DNA of 64,000 nt. It comes from an uncultured Bacilli bacterium. GTDB taxonomy: Bacteria; Bacillota_I; Bacilli_A; RF39; UBA660. Positions within the stretch are counted from its first letter, which is position 1. Each line of letters begins with the position of its first letter. Shown in pieces: positions 1-9,559 of this stretch. Made by a program: the position numbers and the translations under genes. The notes under the pieces are model-generated. The model saw only the letters and a list, made by a program, of their open reading frames with translations, had not been told where the DNA came from and searched no databases. The stretch spans positions 123,124 to 187,123 of the forward strand of contig CAKOLG010000001.1 in NCBI GenBank assembly GCA_934096175.1. The letters are read 5' to 3'.

Positions 1-485
1 CCTTCCAATATTTTTTGTAAATATAAAGTTGTAGTATCCCCCTCAATTGTCGATTTCAAAGCAATAATAATTTCTGGTTTTTCCAACTTTTCTATTCGTG
101 ATAACAAACCAGCTATATTAATATCATCTGGTGTAATGTCATCAATCGGGGAAATTAAACCATTTAAAACGTGATAAACACCATTATAATTACCAGCTTT
201 TTCAAAAGCAAATACACTCTTATAATCCTCTAAAACACATATAACATTTTTATTACGATAATCACTAGCACAAATATCGCATATATCCTTATCCGTGATA
301 TGACCACATATGCTACATTGTTTTAAATTTTTTTTGGAAGCAAGCATTGCAGATGCAAAATGTTCTACATCTTCATTACTCAAATCTAATAATGATAAAG
401 CATGCCTTTCAGCACTCTTTTCACCTACACCAGGTAACTTTTTAAAATAATTTATAAGCTCCGCTAAAACTGCAGGATACGCCAT
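1..485 (-). CDS. recR: Recombination mediator RecR, 3' end outside window
   Basis: RecR works with RecO and RecF to load RecA on gapped DNA. The visible N-terminal 161 residues hold the helix-hairpin-helix region (KLPGVGEKSAERHAL) and a four-cysteine zinc finger (CSICGHITDKDICDIC), followed by the start of the Toprim domain (VICVLEDYKSVFAFEK). The C-terminal part lies beyond the left edge. The ATG (483-485) overlaps the ybaB stop by one base, so the two are translationally coupled. The order dnaX-ybaB-recR is the standard Bacilli arrangement. Confidence 0.95.
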   Translation of the reverse strand, partial: MAYPAVLAELINYFKKLPGVGEKSAERHALSLLDLSNEDVEHFASAMLASKKNLKQCSICGHITDKDICDICASDYRNKNVICVLEDYKSVFAFEKAGNYNGVYHVLNGLISPIDDITPDDINIAGLLSRIEKLEKPEIIIALKSTIEGDTTTLYLQKILE

Positions 486-781
486 TACATTAACCCATTA
501 AGTTGACTTCCATATGCACCTAACATACTCTCAGTCTCTTTATCAATTTTCTTCATTGCATCATTTACAGCAATTACAAACATATCTTGTAATATTTCTT
601 TATCACTATCATCTAATCCATCTTGTTTAATTGTTGTAGAAACAATCTTTTTATCACCCGTAAAAACAACTTCTACTAACTCTGAAATACCAACAAAAGT
701 CTTTTTATTTAACTCATCCTTTTTCTTAGTTATATCTCTTTGCATTTTTTGTGCTTGTTGCATTAATGCTTGCATATTCAT
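485..781 (-). CDS. ybaB: YbaB/EbfC nucleoid-associated protein
   Basis: A 98-residue DNA-binding protein of the YbaB/EbfC family, which binds DNA as a dimer and is almost always encoded between dnaX and recR. The N-terminus (MNMQALMQQAQKMQRDI) is the family's typical glutamine- and methionine-rich helix, and the length is usual. It starts 21 bases after the dnaX stop and overlaps the recR start by one base, so the three genes form one operon. Its cellular role is not well fixed in any organism. Confidence 0.93.
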   Translation of the reverse strand: MNMQALMQQAQKMQRDITKKKDELNKKTFVGISELVEVVFTGDKKIVSTTIKQDGLDDSDKEILQDMFVIAVNDAMKKIDKETESMLGAYGSQLNGLM

Positions 782-802
782 AAAATTTTTCCTTCTTTCC
801 TA

Positions 803-2443
803 TCATTCAGTTTCATATGTACCAAAGATTTCCTTAGCCACATCTTCAATATTATCGGTCTTTGACTCAGAAATTTCAACTTTTTCAGTGTCTTCGACAT
901 TATCTTCTTCCATATAACTATATTTTATTTTATTCTTCAAATTAATTCTATACTTTTCTACTTCTTTTAACCACAAATTTTCATTTAATGCACAAAACAA
1001 TAAATTATTACCAGAAAATTCAGCATATTTTTTTTCTAAATTTTTAATATCGGCATTAATCAAATCATTAGTAGAAGCTATTGTGCTTTCTATCAAAACA
1101 TACTTATTTGAAGCAGCCAATATAACTGTATCTGCTAATATAGAAACCAATTGCCTATCTGCCTTCATCAAATAATTCATAAAATCAACCCATGAGCTTG
1201 TAACTAAACTTTTTTGTTCCTTAGAAGCATCTACAAAACAATTATTTATCCTTACATCAATATTAAAAGTAATCTCACTCTTGTTGATAACTTTATTTCC
1301 CAAATCTTTTTTTAAAGTAACAAAATCTTCTCTTGAACTTGTTTTTTTATTTCCCGTATCATTCGCATTATTTCCCGTACCCTGTTTATAGTTTTCAATA
1401 TATTTTTGTTTATTTCCCGCTTTATTTATATACTTCAATAGCACAATTTCAATCAATACATATGGATCAACATTGATATTTACGTTACATAAGCATTCAT
1501 TTAAATCAAATATCATCCCATAAATATCATCAAAACAAAAATCATGCTTTACCTCTCCTGACTTTAAGGATATAGCAACTTTTCTTAACTCAAAAATCAT
1601 TTTCTCTACAAAAACAGAATAATTTGTGCCAGATTCTTTTATCTTTTTTAAAATATCCAGTAACTTTTCAATATTCCCCTCTTCAATACTTGTTAATAAC
1701 TCATCAATTTTCTCGGTTGAAATACTACCAAAATAATTAGATACAATATCTAAAGTTATTTCCCGATCATCCGATGAGAGCTGATCCAACATACCTAAAG
1801 CATCACGCATTCCGCCAGCTGACAATAAAGCAATCTCATTTAAAGCATCATCCGTACACTTAATATTTTCTAAATCACAAATATAACCCAAACGTTTAAC
1901 AATAGCAGCCTTACTAATCGGTTTAAAATCAAACCTTTGACACCTAGATAAAATAGTTATTGGAACATCTTGAATATCAGTAGTCGCTAAAATAAAAACA
2001 ACATGAGAAGGTGGTTCTTCCAAAGTAAGCAAAAGTGCATTAAAAGCACTAGCAGTCAGCATATGAACCTCATCAATAATATAAACCTTATATTTGGAAG
2101 ACGTAGGAACCAATTTTACATTGTTGATAAGTTCCCTTATTTCATCTACACCATTATTAGAAGCAGCATCTATCTCTATAATATCAGGATTTTCCTTAAA
2201 ACTAAGGCAAGAACTACAACAATTACATGGATTTCCATTCAATGGATTTTCACAATTCAGCGCCTTAGCAAACAACTTAGCTGAACTAGTTTTACCAGTT
2301 CCCCTAGGTCCAGTAAAAATATAAGCATGAGAATGCTTTCCACTTATAATAGATTTCTTTAACATATCAATTGTATAATCTTGTCCCACCACATTATCAA
2401 AATCATCCGGACGATATTTTCTATACAAAACCTTATATCCCAT
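803..2443 (-). CDS. dnaX: DNA polymerase III subunit gamma/tau
   Basis: The clamp-loader ATPase of the replicase, 546 residues. Visible are the Walker A motif (GPRGTGKTSSAK, about residue 45), the cysteine cluster of the zinc module (CENPLNGNPCNCCSSC), the Walker B/DEXH region (YIIDEVHML) and the sensor region (TTDIQDVPITILSRCQRF). The C-terminal third is acidic and low in conservation, as in the tau tail. The ATG has a strong AGGAGG site. Its own extended -10 promoter follows the tadA terminator. Whether a shorter gamma form is made by frameshifting was not resolved. Confidence 0.97.
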   Translation of the reverse strand: MGYKVLYRKYRPDDFDNVVGQDYTIDMLKKSIISGKHSHAYIFTGPRGTGKTSSAKLFAKALNCENPLNGNPCNCCSSCLSFKENPDIIEIDAASNNGVDEIRELINNVKLVPTSSKYKVYIIDEVHMLTASAFNALLLTLEEPPSHVVFILATTDIQDVPITILSRCQRFDFKPISKAAIVKRLGYICDLENIKCTDDALNEIALLSAGGMRDALGMLDQLSSDDREITLDIVSNYFGSISTEKIDELLTSIEEGNIEKLLDILKKIKESGTNYSVFVEKMIFELRKVAISLKSGEVKHDFCFDDIYGMIFDLNECLCNVNINVDPYVLIEIVLLKYINKAGNKQKYIENYKQGTGNNANDTGNKKTSSREDFVTLKKDLGNKVINKSEITFNIDVRINNCFVDASKEQKSLVTSSWVDFMNYLMKADRQLVSILADTVILAASNKYVLIESTIASTNDLINADIKNLEKKYAEFSGNNLLFCALNENLWLKEVEKYRINLKNKIKYSYMEEDNVEDTEKVEISESKTDNIEDVAKEIFGTYETE

Positions 2444-2464
2444 ATTAAAAACCTCCTGTTGATA

Positions 2465-2473
2465 ATTATAGCA
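2465..2473 (-). promoter_or_regulatory. Extended -10 promoter of dnaX
   Basis: On the minus strand the sequence reads TGCTATAAT, a perfect extended -10 element. It lies directly after the U-tract of the tadA terminator and about 20 bases before the dnaX start. No good -35 hexamer is apparent because the terminator occupies that place. Confidence 0.6.
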
Positions 2474-2474
2474 T

Positions 2475-2496
2475 AAAAAAAGAGGTTTTTTACCTC
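2475..2496 (-). terminator. Rho-independent terminator of tadA
   Basis: Minus strand GAGGT-AAAAA-ACCTC followed by a run of U. It overlaps the tadA stop codon (2490-2492), so transcription ends as translation ends. Confidence 0.8.
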
Positions 2497-2915
2497 ATAT
2501 TATCAAAAAAATCTGTTAATAAATTTTTCAGCTCCGATTTTTCTTTTTCATAACCCTCAACTTCACAAAAAAAATCATTACTACTACTGTGATTAACACC
2601 ACTTTTCAAAAAATAATATACTCGTTTAATTCGACATTCCTCAATAATCGCCTTACACATTTTACAAGGCTCCAAAGAAACAACCATATAACAATCATTC
2701 AAACGCCAATCCTTAACCTTCTTCTCAGCCTTTAAAACACTGATAACCTCTGCATGACCCAAAACATTTCTTTTCCCTTGCCTATTATTAAAACCAGAAC
2801 TAACAATACAACCATTACAATCAAAAACAACTGCGCTAACAGGAACTTCTCCTTTCCTTAATGCTTTTTTAGCATTACTAACTAACAGATTTAACACTTT
2901 CTTATTAAACTCCAT
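2490..2915 (-). CDS. tadA: tRNA-specific adenosine deaminase TadA
   Basis: Converts A34 to inosine in the anticodon of tRNA-Arg(ACG). The deaminase zinc site is present: HAE (in GHAEVIS) and PCxxC (EPCKMC), with the catalytic glutamate in HAE. I place the start at the ATG 2913-2915 (MEFNKK, 141 residues), which has a GGTGAT site. A GTG at 2937-2939 is also in frame, but it would lie inside the 3' stem of the SRP RNA. The gene stands just downstream of the SRP RNA and upstream of dnaX; in B. subtilis the SRP RNA lies between tadA and dnaX instead. Confidence 0.92.
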   Translation of the reverse strand: MEFNKKVLNLLVSNAKKALRKGEVPVSAVVFDCNGCIVSSGFNNRQGKRNVLGHAEVISVLKAEKKVKDWRLNDCYMVVSLEPCKMCKAIIEECRIKRVYYFLKSGVNHSSSNDFFCEVEGYEKEKSELKNLLTDFFDNMR

Positions 2916-2927
2916 AAAATCACCATT

Positions 2928-3004
2928 AAAAAAGTGCACACAAACAGTGACTGATATGGCTGCTATCTTCCGATCCTGACCAAGTTACAATATATTTGTT
3001 GCAC
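2928..3004 (-). ncRNA. ffs: Small (4.5S-type) signal recognition particle RNA
   Basis: The minus strand has the invariant domain IV core GGTCAGGATCGGAAGATAGC followed by AGCCA, the Ffh-binding internal loops and GGAA tetraloop. Outer arms GTGCAACAAA and TTTGTGTGCAC pair to close a single hairpin, and a U6 run follows. Only about 77 nt fit between the promoter and the U-run, so this is the short 4.5S-like form without the Alu domain usual in Bacillus. It is probably co-transcribed with tadA, or terminates just before it. Confidence 0.9.
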
Positions 3005-3010
3005 AAACAT

Positions 3011-3039
3011 ATATTACAAAAATATTAATAAAATGTCAA
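3011..3039 (-). promoter_or_regulatory. SigA-type promoter of the SRP RNA
   Basis: Minus strand TTGACA (3034-3039), 17-nt spacer, TAATAT (3011-3016). It would start transcription near 3004, at the 5' arm of the SRP RNA. A parS site begins five bases upstream of the -35 element. Confidence 0.75.
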
Positions 3040-3043
3040 CATA

Positions 3044-3059
3044 TGTTTCACGTGAAACA
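3044..3059. promoter_or_regulatory. parS site 1
   Basis: TGTTTCACGTGAAACA, an exact match to the 16-bp parS palindrome bound by ParB/Spo0J. It lies just upstream of the SRP RNA promoter, about 9 kb from the origin. Confidence 0.95.
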
Positions 3060-3266
3060 TTAATCACATTTCAAAAAAATTTTCACATAATTTCTCGTCA
3101 TAAAAAAGGAGCAATTTTAGGAATCGAAATGATTAACATATCAGCTTTAACTAATTCGATGCCTAATTTCAAAAACAAGCATATTGATCAAATCCTTTTA
3201 TTTATTAGCAAAAATCCATTTTTAGTAGAATAAAAAAAGATATTTTTTCACTATTTTTATCAACAA

Positions 3267-3282
3267 CGTTTCACGTGAAACA
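3267..3282. promoter_or_regulatory. parS site 2
   Basis: CGTTTCACGTGAAACA, 15 of 16 matches to the parS palindrome (the first base differs). It lies next to the U-run side of the gyrA terminator. Confidence 0.9.
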
Positions 3283-3283
3283 T

Positions 3284-3318
3284 AAAAAAAAGAAACTGAC
3301 AGCAAAATATCAATTTCT
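3284..3318 (-). terminator. Terminator of gyrA
   Basis: Minus strand AGAAATTGA and TCAGTTTCT pair (one G-U pair) and are followed by eight U. It ends the recF-gyrB-gyrA transcript and lies between parS sites 2 and 3. Confidence 0.75.
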
Positions 3319-3322
3319 CCAA

Positions 3323-3338
3323 TGTTTCACGTGAAACA
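3323..3338. promoter_or_regulatory. parS site 3
   Basis: TGTTTCACGTGAAACA, an exact parS match, 12 bases downstream of the gyrA stop codon. Three sites in 295 bp make this a ParB nucleation cluster. Confidence 0.95.
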
Positions 3339-3350
3339 TATTATCAACAT

Positions 3351-5825
3351 CTACTCTGAAACATCTTGATTAATTACATCAGATGATGAAATTTCAACAT
3401 TTTCCAAATTAGCTTCTTCTTTTTCTTTCTCAACCAAACTTATAGTAGCAACAGTATGATCATCCTTTAAATTAATTAACCTTACACCTTGAGTAACTCT
3501 TCCTAAAACAGATATTTGCTCTAAAGGCATTCTCATAACCATACCAGCATCTGTAATAATAACAATATCAGAATTAGGTTTAGCTATCTTAAACGATGCA
3601 ATATCACCATTCTTTTCAGTAATACTTAAAGCCTTAACACCTTTACTTCCTCTATTTGTTTGTCTATACTCACAAACATTTGTTTGTTTACCGTAACCTT
3701 TCTTAGTTACAATCATCACTACATCATCATCTGAAGCTATTTCAGCCCCAATACAAGACGAATCATCTAAATCAATACCTTTTACACCAGAAGCTGTTCT
3801 TCCCATTATACGGACGTCTTTTTCATTAAATTTAACCATTCGGCCATTACTTGACCCAAGCAATACAAAATCATTTCCAGATGTCTTTCTAACAGCAATT
3901 AACTCATCATCTTCCCTTAAAGTTATACAAATTTTTCCACCAGATCTTATAGAATCAAATTCAGCAACTGCCGTCCTCTTAACAAGACCTGACTTAGTAA
4001 CAAATAATAAATTACTAACTTCTTCCTCAGGCGAAATCTTAATTATTGAATTAACCATTTCATCCTTTTCAATTTGCAATAAATTCACAACTGGCAATCC
4101 TTTAGACTGTCTACTAAATTCAGGTATTTCATAACCCTTTAACCTATAAACCTTACCCTTATTAGTAAAGAATAATACATGATCATGTGTTTGAATATTA
4201 ATCATATGCTCAACAAAATCTTCCTCATTTGTTGCCATACCTTTAATTCCAACACCACCTCTATTTTGAGATTTAAACGTATCTGAAGTCGTTCTCTTAA
4301 TATAACCCTTATGAGTCAACGCAATAATAACATCTTCATTTGGAATTAACGATTCATCTTCTATATAATCAATCGCTGTCATATCAATCTTTGTACGACG
4401 TTCATCACCAAACTTACTCTTTATTTCTAACATTTCCTCTTTTATTATATTTAATACTTTTGCCTCACTAGCTAGTATAGAACGTAATTCTTCAATTTCT
4501 TTCATCAATTCAGCTAACTCAGCTTCTATTTTATCTCTTTCCAAACCAGTTAATCTACGTAACTTCATTTCTAAAATTGCTTGTGCTTGAATTTCTGTCA
4601 AACCAAACTTAGTCATTAAACCAGTTAAAGCTTCTTGATCACTTTTAGATGCTCTTATTAACTTTACAACCTCATCAATATTATCTAAAGCAATTTTTAA
4701 ACCTTCTAATATATGTGCTCTTTTTTCTGCCTTATCTAAATTAAATCTAGTTCTTCTAATAATAACCTCTTTTTGATAATCAATATACTTAAGCAAAATA
4801 CTCTTTAAACCCAAAGTCTTTGGCGTACCTTGATCCAACATCAAAAATATTATTCCATAATTAGTTTGAAAATCTGTATGTTTATATAATTGATTTAAAA
4901 TTACCTGTGGATTAGCATCCTTTTTTAAAGTAATTGTTATTTTTACGCCGTTTTTTAAATCAGTATGATAATCTGTAATACCATCAATTATCTTATTATG
5001 AACCAAATCTGCTACTTTATTTTTTAATTCCAACGTATTTACGCCATATGGAACCTCATCAACAATTATATAATGTCTTCCATTTTTTTCTTCAATTGTA
5101 GCTTTCGCTCTTATTGTAATTGAACCTCTTCCTGTTTCATAAGCTCTTTTAATGCCAGAATTTCCAAGAATTATCCCCCCTGTTGGGAAATCTGGTCCAG
5201 GAACAAACTTCATCAAATCATCTAACTCAATATCAGGATTGTCGATAACTGCAACACAACCATCAATAACTTCACCTAAATTATGCGGTGGAATATTTGT
5301 TGCCATACCAACCGCAATTCCCATTGTTCCATTAACTAAAATATTAGGAAATCTTGATGGTAATATAGCAGGCTCTCTTTCTGAATCATCAAAATTAGGT
5401 ATCATATCAACTGTATCCTTGTTGATATCCCTTAATAATTCCAAAGATATTTTTGAAAGTCTAGACTCAGTGTAACGCATCGCTGCTGCCCCATAACCTT
5501 CAATATTACCAAAATTACCATGTCCATCAACTAACATATATCTATATGAAAAGTCTTGAGCCATTCTAACCATTGCTTCATAAATACTAGAGTCACCATG
5601 TGGATGATATTTACCCATTACATCTCCGACAATTCTAGCACTTTTCTTATGTGGTTTATCTGGAGTATATCCAGACTCATACATCGAATACAAAATTCTT
5701 CTATGAACTGGCTTCAAACCATCTCTTAAATCTGGTAATGCACGTGCAACTATTACACTCATCGAATAATCCAAAAAAGAATCTTTAACTTCTTTAACAA
5801 TATTATTTTGTTCTAATCTGTCCAC
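3351..5825 (-). CDS. gyrA: DNA gyrase subunit A
   Basis: The DNA-cleaving subunit of gyrase, 824 residues. The catalytic tyrosine is Y118 (AAAMRYTE). The quinolone region reads [12 protein letters not shown], with serine at the E. coli 83 position and glutamate at 87, the usual wild-type pair of Gram-positives. The C-terminal beta-pinwheel repeats and the GyrA box (QNRGGVG) are present, and an acidic tail ends the protein. It lies 13 bases after gyrB, in one transcript with recF and gyrB. Confidence 0.98.
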   Translation of the reverse strand: MDRLEQNNIVKEVKDSFLDYSMSVIVARALPDLRDGLKPVHRRILYSMYESGYTPDKPHKKSARIVGDVMGKYHPHGDSSIYEAMVRMAQDFSYRYMLVDGHGNFGNIEGYGAAAMRYTESRLSKISLELLRDINKDTVDMIPNFDDSEREPAILPSRFPNILVNGTMGIAVGMATNIPPHNLGEVIDGCVAVIDNPDIELDDLMKFVPGPDFPTGGIILGNSGIKRAYETGRGSITIRAKATIEEKNGRHYIIVDEVPYGVNTLELKNKVADLVHNKIIDGITDYHTDLKNGVKITITLKKDANPQVILNQLYKHTDFQTNYGIIFLMLDQGTPKTLGLKSILLKYIDYQKEVIIRRTRFNLDKAEKRAHILEGLKIALDNIDEVVKLIRASKSDQEALTGLMTKFGLTEIQAQAILEMKLRRLTGLERDKIEAELAELMKEIEELRSILASEAKVLNIIKEEMLEIKSKFGDERRTKIDMTAIDYIEDESLIPNEDVIIALTHKGYIKRTTSDTFKSQNRGGVGIKGMATNEEDFVEHMINIQTHDHVLFFTNKGKVYRLKGYEIPEFSRQSKGLPVVNLLQIEKDEMVNSIIKISPEEEVSNLLFVTKSGLVKRTAVAEFDSIRSGGKICITLREDDELIAVRKTSGNDFVLLGSSNGRMVKFNEKDVRIMGRTASGVKGIDLDDSSCIGAEIASDDDVVMIVTKKGYGKQTNVCEYRQTNRGSKGVKALSITEKNGDIASFKIAKPNSDIVIITDAGMVMRMPLEQISVLGRVTQGVRLINLKDDHTVATISLVEKEKEEANLENVEISSSDVINQDVSE

Positions 5826-5838
5826 AACAATTCACCTC

Positions 5839-7752
5839 CTACGCATCCAAATTTTGTACAAAGCCAGCATTTTGTTCAATAAATTGACGTCTAGGTTCAA
5901 CCTCATCGCCCATCAATTTAGAGAATACTTCATCTGCAGCTCTTGCATCATCTAATGTAATTTGTCTTAAAACTCTTTTTTCAATATCCATTGTTGTTTC
6001 ATTTAACTCTTCTGCGTCCATTTCGCCTAAACCTTTCATACGTAATATATCTTTTTTAGTTTCAGGCTTTAATGTTGCCAAATATTCATCTCTTTCTTCA
6101 TCATTAAGAACATATTTAATTGTTTGGCCATGTTTTATACAATAAAGAGGTGGCTGTGCTGCATAAACATGTCCTGCTTCAACAATAGGTTTAAAAAATC
6201 TATAAAATAAAGTTAATAATAATACTCTAATATGAGCTCCATCAACATCAGCATCTGTCATTATAATAATTTTATTATATCTTAATTTAGATAAATCAAA
6301 CTCATCACCTATTCCCGTACCAAAAGCTGTAATAATAGTTCTAATTTCTTCATTACCTAAAGCACGGTCAAGTCTTGCTTTTTCAACATTTAATATTTTA
6401 CCTCTTAAAGGAAGAATAGCTTGAGTCATACTATTTCTACCCTTTATTGCTGAACCACCAGCTGAATCTCCTTCGACAATAAATATTTCACATTCTGAAG
6501 GATCTTTACTTTTACAATCTGACAACTTACCATAAAAATTAGTTATATCAAGATCACCTTTACGACGAGTTAATTCTCTGGCTTTTTTCGCAGCTAATCT
6601 AGCACGAGATGCAGTCATTGACTTTTCAACAATTCTCTTAGATTGTTCTGGATTTTCTAGCAAAAATCTTTCTAAACCGTTACTAAAAACATCATCGGCA
6701 ATTTTTCTCACCTCAGCATTACCAAGTTTAGTTTTTGTTTGACCCTCAAACTGTGGATCAGGATGCTTACAAGAAATTATCATTGTTAAACCTTCTCTTA
6801 CATCATCACCAGTTAATGCATCATCATTATCCTTCAAAATTTTAGCACTTTTAGCATAATTATTAATAATTCTTGTTAATGCTCTTTTAACACCATCCTC
6901 ATGAGTTCCACCTTCATAAGTATTAATATTATTTGTAAAAGAATATATTTGAGAATTATAATCTTCATTATATTGGAAAGCTACTTCTAAAGATATACCA
7001 TCTTCTTGACCTTCAACATATACTACTTCATCATGAATAGGCTTTTTATTTTTATTAAGTTTTTTTACAAACTCAATAATTCCACCATTATACACAAATT
7101 CATCTTTTTTCTCATCTTCTCTTAAATCTTGCAAAATAATTCTCAAACCTTTATTTAAGAAAGCCAATTCCTCTAGTCTTGTTGCTAATGTATCATAATC
7201 ATAAACTGTTGTTTCTTTGAATATAGTAGGATCTGCCGCAAATGTTACAGTTGTACCAGTTCTCTCAGGATCACAATCAGCAATTACTTTTAATGGTTCT
7301 ACAGCATGTCCACCATTTTCAAATCTTTGAAAATAAACATGTCCATCACGATAAACTCTAACTTCTAACCAACTTGATAAGGCATTAACTACTGATGCTC
7401 CTACGCCATGTAATCCACCAGATACCTTATATCCGCCGCCACCGAATTTACCACCTGCATGTAAAACAGTAAATATTGTTTCTATTGTCGACAACCCTGT
7501 TTTACTATTAATTCCTGTTGGCATACCACGACCATCATCTTTTACTGTAATAACATTATTTTTTTCAATAATAACTTCGATATCATCACAATAACCTGCT
7601 AATGATTCATCAACAGCATTATCTACTATTTCCCACACAAGATGATGTAAACCTCTAGAACTTGTAGTTCCAATATACATACCAGGTCTTTTTCTAACTG
7701 CTTCAAGTCCTTCTAATACTTGAATATCACTATCTCCATATTCTTGTTTCAT
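5839..7752 (-). CDS. gyrB: DNA gyrase subunit B
   Basis: The ATPase subunit of gyrase, 637 residues, normal length. The GHKL ATP site ([29 protein letters not shown]) is at the N-terminus. The Toprim domain shows EGDSAGGSA and the metal-binding DADVDGAH. The C-terminus ends in the usual gyrB tail with RRQFIEQNA. It follows recF by one base, so the pair is coupled. Confidence 0.98.
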   Translation of the reverse strand: MKQEYGDSDIQVLEGLEAVRKRPGMYIGTTSSRGLHHLVWEIVDNAVDESLAGYCDDIEVIIEKNNVITVKDDGRGMPTGINSKTGLSTIETIFTVLHAGGKFGGGGYKVSGGLHGVGASVVNALSSWLEVRVYRDGHVYFQRFENGGHAVEPLKVIADCDPERTGTTVTFAADPTIFKETTVYDYDTLATRLEELAFLNKGLRIILQDLREDEKKDEFVYNGGIIEFVKKLNKNKKPIHDEVVYVEGQEDGISLEVAFQYNEDYNSQIYSFTNNINTYEGGTHEDGVKRALTRIINNYAKSAKILKDNDDALTGDDVREGLTMIISCKHPDPQFEGQTKTKLGNAEVRKIADDVFSNGLERFLLENPEQSKRIVEKSMTASRARLAAKKARELTRRKGDLDITNFYGKLSDCKSKDPSECEIFIVEGDSAGGSAIKGRNSMTQAILPLRGKILNVEKARLDRALGNEEIRTIITAFGTGIGDEFDLSKLRYNKIIIMTDADVDGAHIRVLLLTLFYRFFKPIVEAGHVYAAQPPLYCIKHGQTIKYVLNDEERDEYLATLKPETKKDILRMKGLGEMDAEELNETTMDIEKRVLRQITLDDARAADEVFSKLMGDEVEPRRQFIEQNAGFVQNLDA

Positions 7753-7753
7753 A

Positions 7754-8842
7754 TTAATCCACCCTCACTTCTCCATCTGAAACTTTAAATAATCTACTAT
7801 TATCTAATATATACTGATTAATTTTATCAATCTCTGTAGTAGTTATAAAAGTTTGAATGTTTTTATTTATTAAATTAAGTATATTATTAATTTTTTCTTT
7901 ATCAAGTTCACTAAACAAGTCATCTAGTATCAAAATAGGATAACTTTTTCTTATTTCAAAAAATATTTCTAATTCACACAACTTATACGCTATAATTGCA
8001 TTTTTTTGTTGACCTTCTGAGCCATAATCTCTAATACTAGAACTGCCTAATTTAAACTTAATATCATCATGATGAATACCAAAAGTTGTTTTTCCCAAAA
8101 TAATATCCCTATTTAAATCTGTATTATATTTTTTTATAATCTTTTCTTTATCAAAATCTTTATAGTCTGAACTATATTCAAGTTGCAAATCAGACAAACC
8201 ACATATTTTATAATAAAAATTAGAAATCTTACTATTAATCATTTCAATATATTTTTTTCTTGCATTAAATATTTTTTCGCCTACATCAACCAATTTACTA
8301 GTTAAAATATTTAAATAATCGTAAGACGAATTAGCATTAATATTTAAAGCTTTTAAATATACATTTCTTTGTTTTAACAATTTATTATAAACATTAAGAT
8401 TTTTTAAATAAGCATTATTAATTTGTGATATTTCTAAATTAATTGCATTTCTCCTAATACTAGGAGAATCTTTAATAAATCTAAGATCATCAGGATTAAA
8501 GAGTACAATACTAATCTTTGATATATAATCACTTAACTTTTCTATACTCGTATTATTAACTTTTACCTTTTTTTCCCCATCTTTTATAATTATTTTATAT
8601 TTTGTTTCGCCACTATCTTCAATATTCCCTTCAACTCTACACACTTCTTCGTTGTGCATAATTAATACTTTATTAACAGTATTCCTAAAAGATTTAGTAA
8701 GCGCTAGTACATAAATAGCTTCTACAAGATTTGTCTTTCCTGAGCCATTATTTCCATAAATAATATTATACTTATCAGAAAAAGTTAGGTCTATTTTTTT
8801 ATAATTTCGAAAATTTAATAATTTCATTTGATGTATTTTCAT
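7754..8842 (-). CDS. recF: DNA replication and repair protein RecF
   Basis: An SMC-like ATPase that helps load RecA at gaps. Seen are the N-terminal KLLNFRNY, Walker A (GNNGSGKTN), the signature region (YGSEGQQKN) and Walker B ([11 protein letters not shown]). The start is the ATG 8840-8842 ([11 protein letters not shown], 362 residues) with an AGAGG site; a farther upstream GTG lacks one. It lies upstream of gyrB as in other Bacilli, but the S4-domain gene usually next to it is absent and a comK-like gene stands in its place. Confidence 0.95.
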   Translation of the reverse strand: MKIHQMKLLNFRNYKKIDLTFSDKYNIIYGNNGSGKTNLVEAIYVLALTKSFRNTVNKVLIMHNEEVCRVEGNIEDSGETKYKIIIKDGEKKVKVNNTSIEKLSDYISKISIVLFNPDDLRFIKDSPSIRRNAINLEISQINNAYLKNLNVYNKLLKQRNVYLKALNINANSSYDYLNILTSKLVDVGEKIFNARKKYIEMINSKISNFYYKICGLSDLQLEYSSDYKDFDKEKIIKKYNTDLNRDIILGKTTFGIHHDDIKFKLGSSSIRDYGSEGQQKNAIIAYKLCELEIFFEIRKSYPILILDDLFSELDKEKINNILNLINKNIQTFITTTEIDKINQYILDNSRLFKVSDGEVRVD

Positions 8843-8920
8843 TTTTAAGCCTCTTTTACGACCATAGATTAAAAAAAAGTATTTTTTAGTACTCCCATAC
8901 CACAATACCATTATAACACA

Positions 8921-8947
8921 AAAAAACTACCTTAGAGTAGCTTTTTT
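8921..8947 (-). terminator. Terminator after the comK-like gene
   Basis: Minus strand CTAC-TCTAAG-GTAG followed by seven U, just after the stop of the comK-like gene. It separates that gene from recF. Confidence 0.65.
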
Positions 8948-8948
8948 A

Positions 8949-9398
8949 CTATTTTTTATCAATTTTTCTTAATTGTAGAGCTTCTTTTAATCTTGAACAT
9001 CTGTATAATTGATTATCAATAATTGCTGATGATACATCAACAAGAATCTTTTTCCCATTTTTAAGTTCTATAATTGTTTTATCCTTAAATTTATCTGGTT
9101 TAAAAATATGAGAATAACTCAACCAAGAACATTCTTCATTTTTAGGTGATAATGTTGGAAAAAAAATCAAATCAAAGCTTTCCTCTACAATAATTGGTAC
9201 CTTATGCGTAAAACCGATTATCTTCGATGTCCCCACCTGTCTTCCTTCTAATGAACTACCAAAGTATTCACAACTTTCTTCAACTATTTGTAATGGTGTT
9301 TTATCAACAACAAAAGAATTATCCTCCTCATAAACAATAGTTTTTTTATCTTTTGGAACTAACGCAATCGTATTTTTATTAATTTCATATGATTCCAT
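8949..9398 (-). CDS. comK: ComK-like competence transcription factor
   Basis: Resembles ComK, the master activator of competence genes in Bacillus. Shared landmarks are ESYEINKNTIAL at the N-terminus, PLQIVEESCEYFGSSLEGR, GTSKIIGFTHKVPI and FFPTLSPKNEECSWLSYSHI, all in the order seen in ComK. The start is the ATG 9396-9398 with a GGGAGG site, giving 149 residues against about 190 in B. subtilis; the C-terminal part, which in Bacillus includes the MecA-dependent degradation region, is missing. It is flanked by terminators on both sides and so is its own transcription unit between dnaN and recF. Confidence 0.85.
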   Translation of the reverse strand: MESYEINKNTIALVPKDKKTIVYEEDNSFVVDKTPLQIVEESCEYFGSSLEGRQVGTSKIIGFTHKVPIIVEESFDLIFFPTLSPKNEECSWLSYSHIFKPDKFKDKTIIELKNGKKILVDVSSAIIDNQLYRCSRLKEALQLRKIDKK

Positions 9399-9448
9399 TT
9401 TAAAACCTCCCTTTCTTCCAAAATTTACCAACCTTTTAACAAATTTTA

Positions 9449-9506
9449 TTGTCGAAAAAAATCGTTTTAAGTCGATAAAACGACAAAAAAGCAAAAAAAT
9501 CGACAA
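9449..9506. promoter_or_regulatory. Nested palindrome upstream of the comK-like gene
   Basis: A perfect inverted repeat, TCGTTTTA-AGTCGA-TAAAACGA (9462-9483), sits inside an outer pair TTGTCGA (9449-9455) and TCGACAA (9500-9506). It lies 50-110 bases upstream of the comK-like start, where an operator would be expected. An AAAA-N5-TTTT spacing, as in ComK AT-boxes, is also present, but in DNA this AT-rich that is weak evidence. Confidence 0.5.
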
Positions 9507-9526
9507 AAATAAAAAAAATTACAGCC

Positions 9527-9550
9527 AAAAAAAAACCACTTTTCGCGGTT
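9527..9550 (-). terminator. Terminator of dnaN
   Basis: Minus strand AACCGC-GAAAA-GTGGTT followed by a run of U, just downstream of the dnaN stop. Confidence 0.75.
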
Positions 9551-9559
9551 TTTAAATTT

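Noticed and set aside
3033..3233. A 66-codon rightward frame between the SRP RNA and gyrA
   Set aside because: It begins inside a parS/promoter region, has no ribosome-binding site, and its first residues are just the translated parS palindrome.
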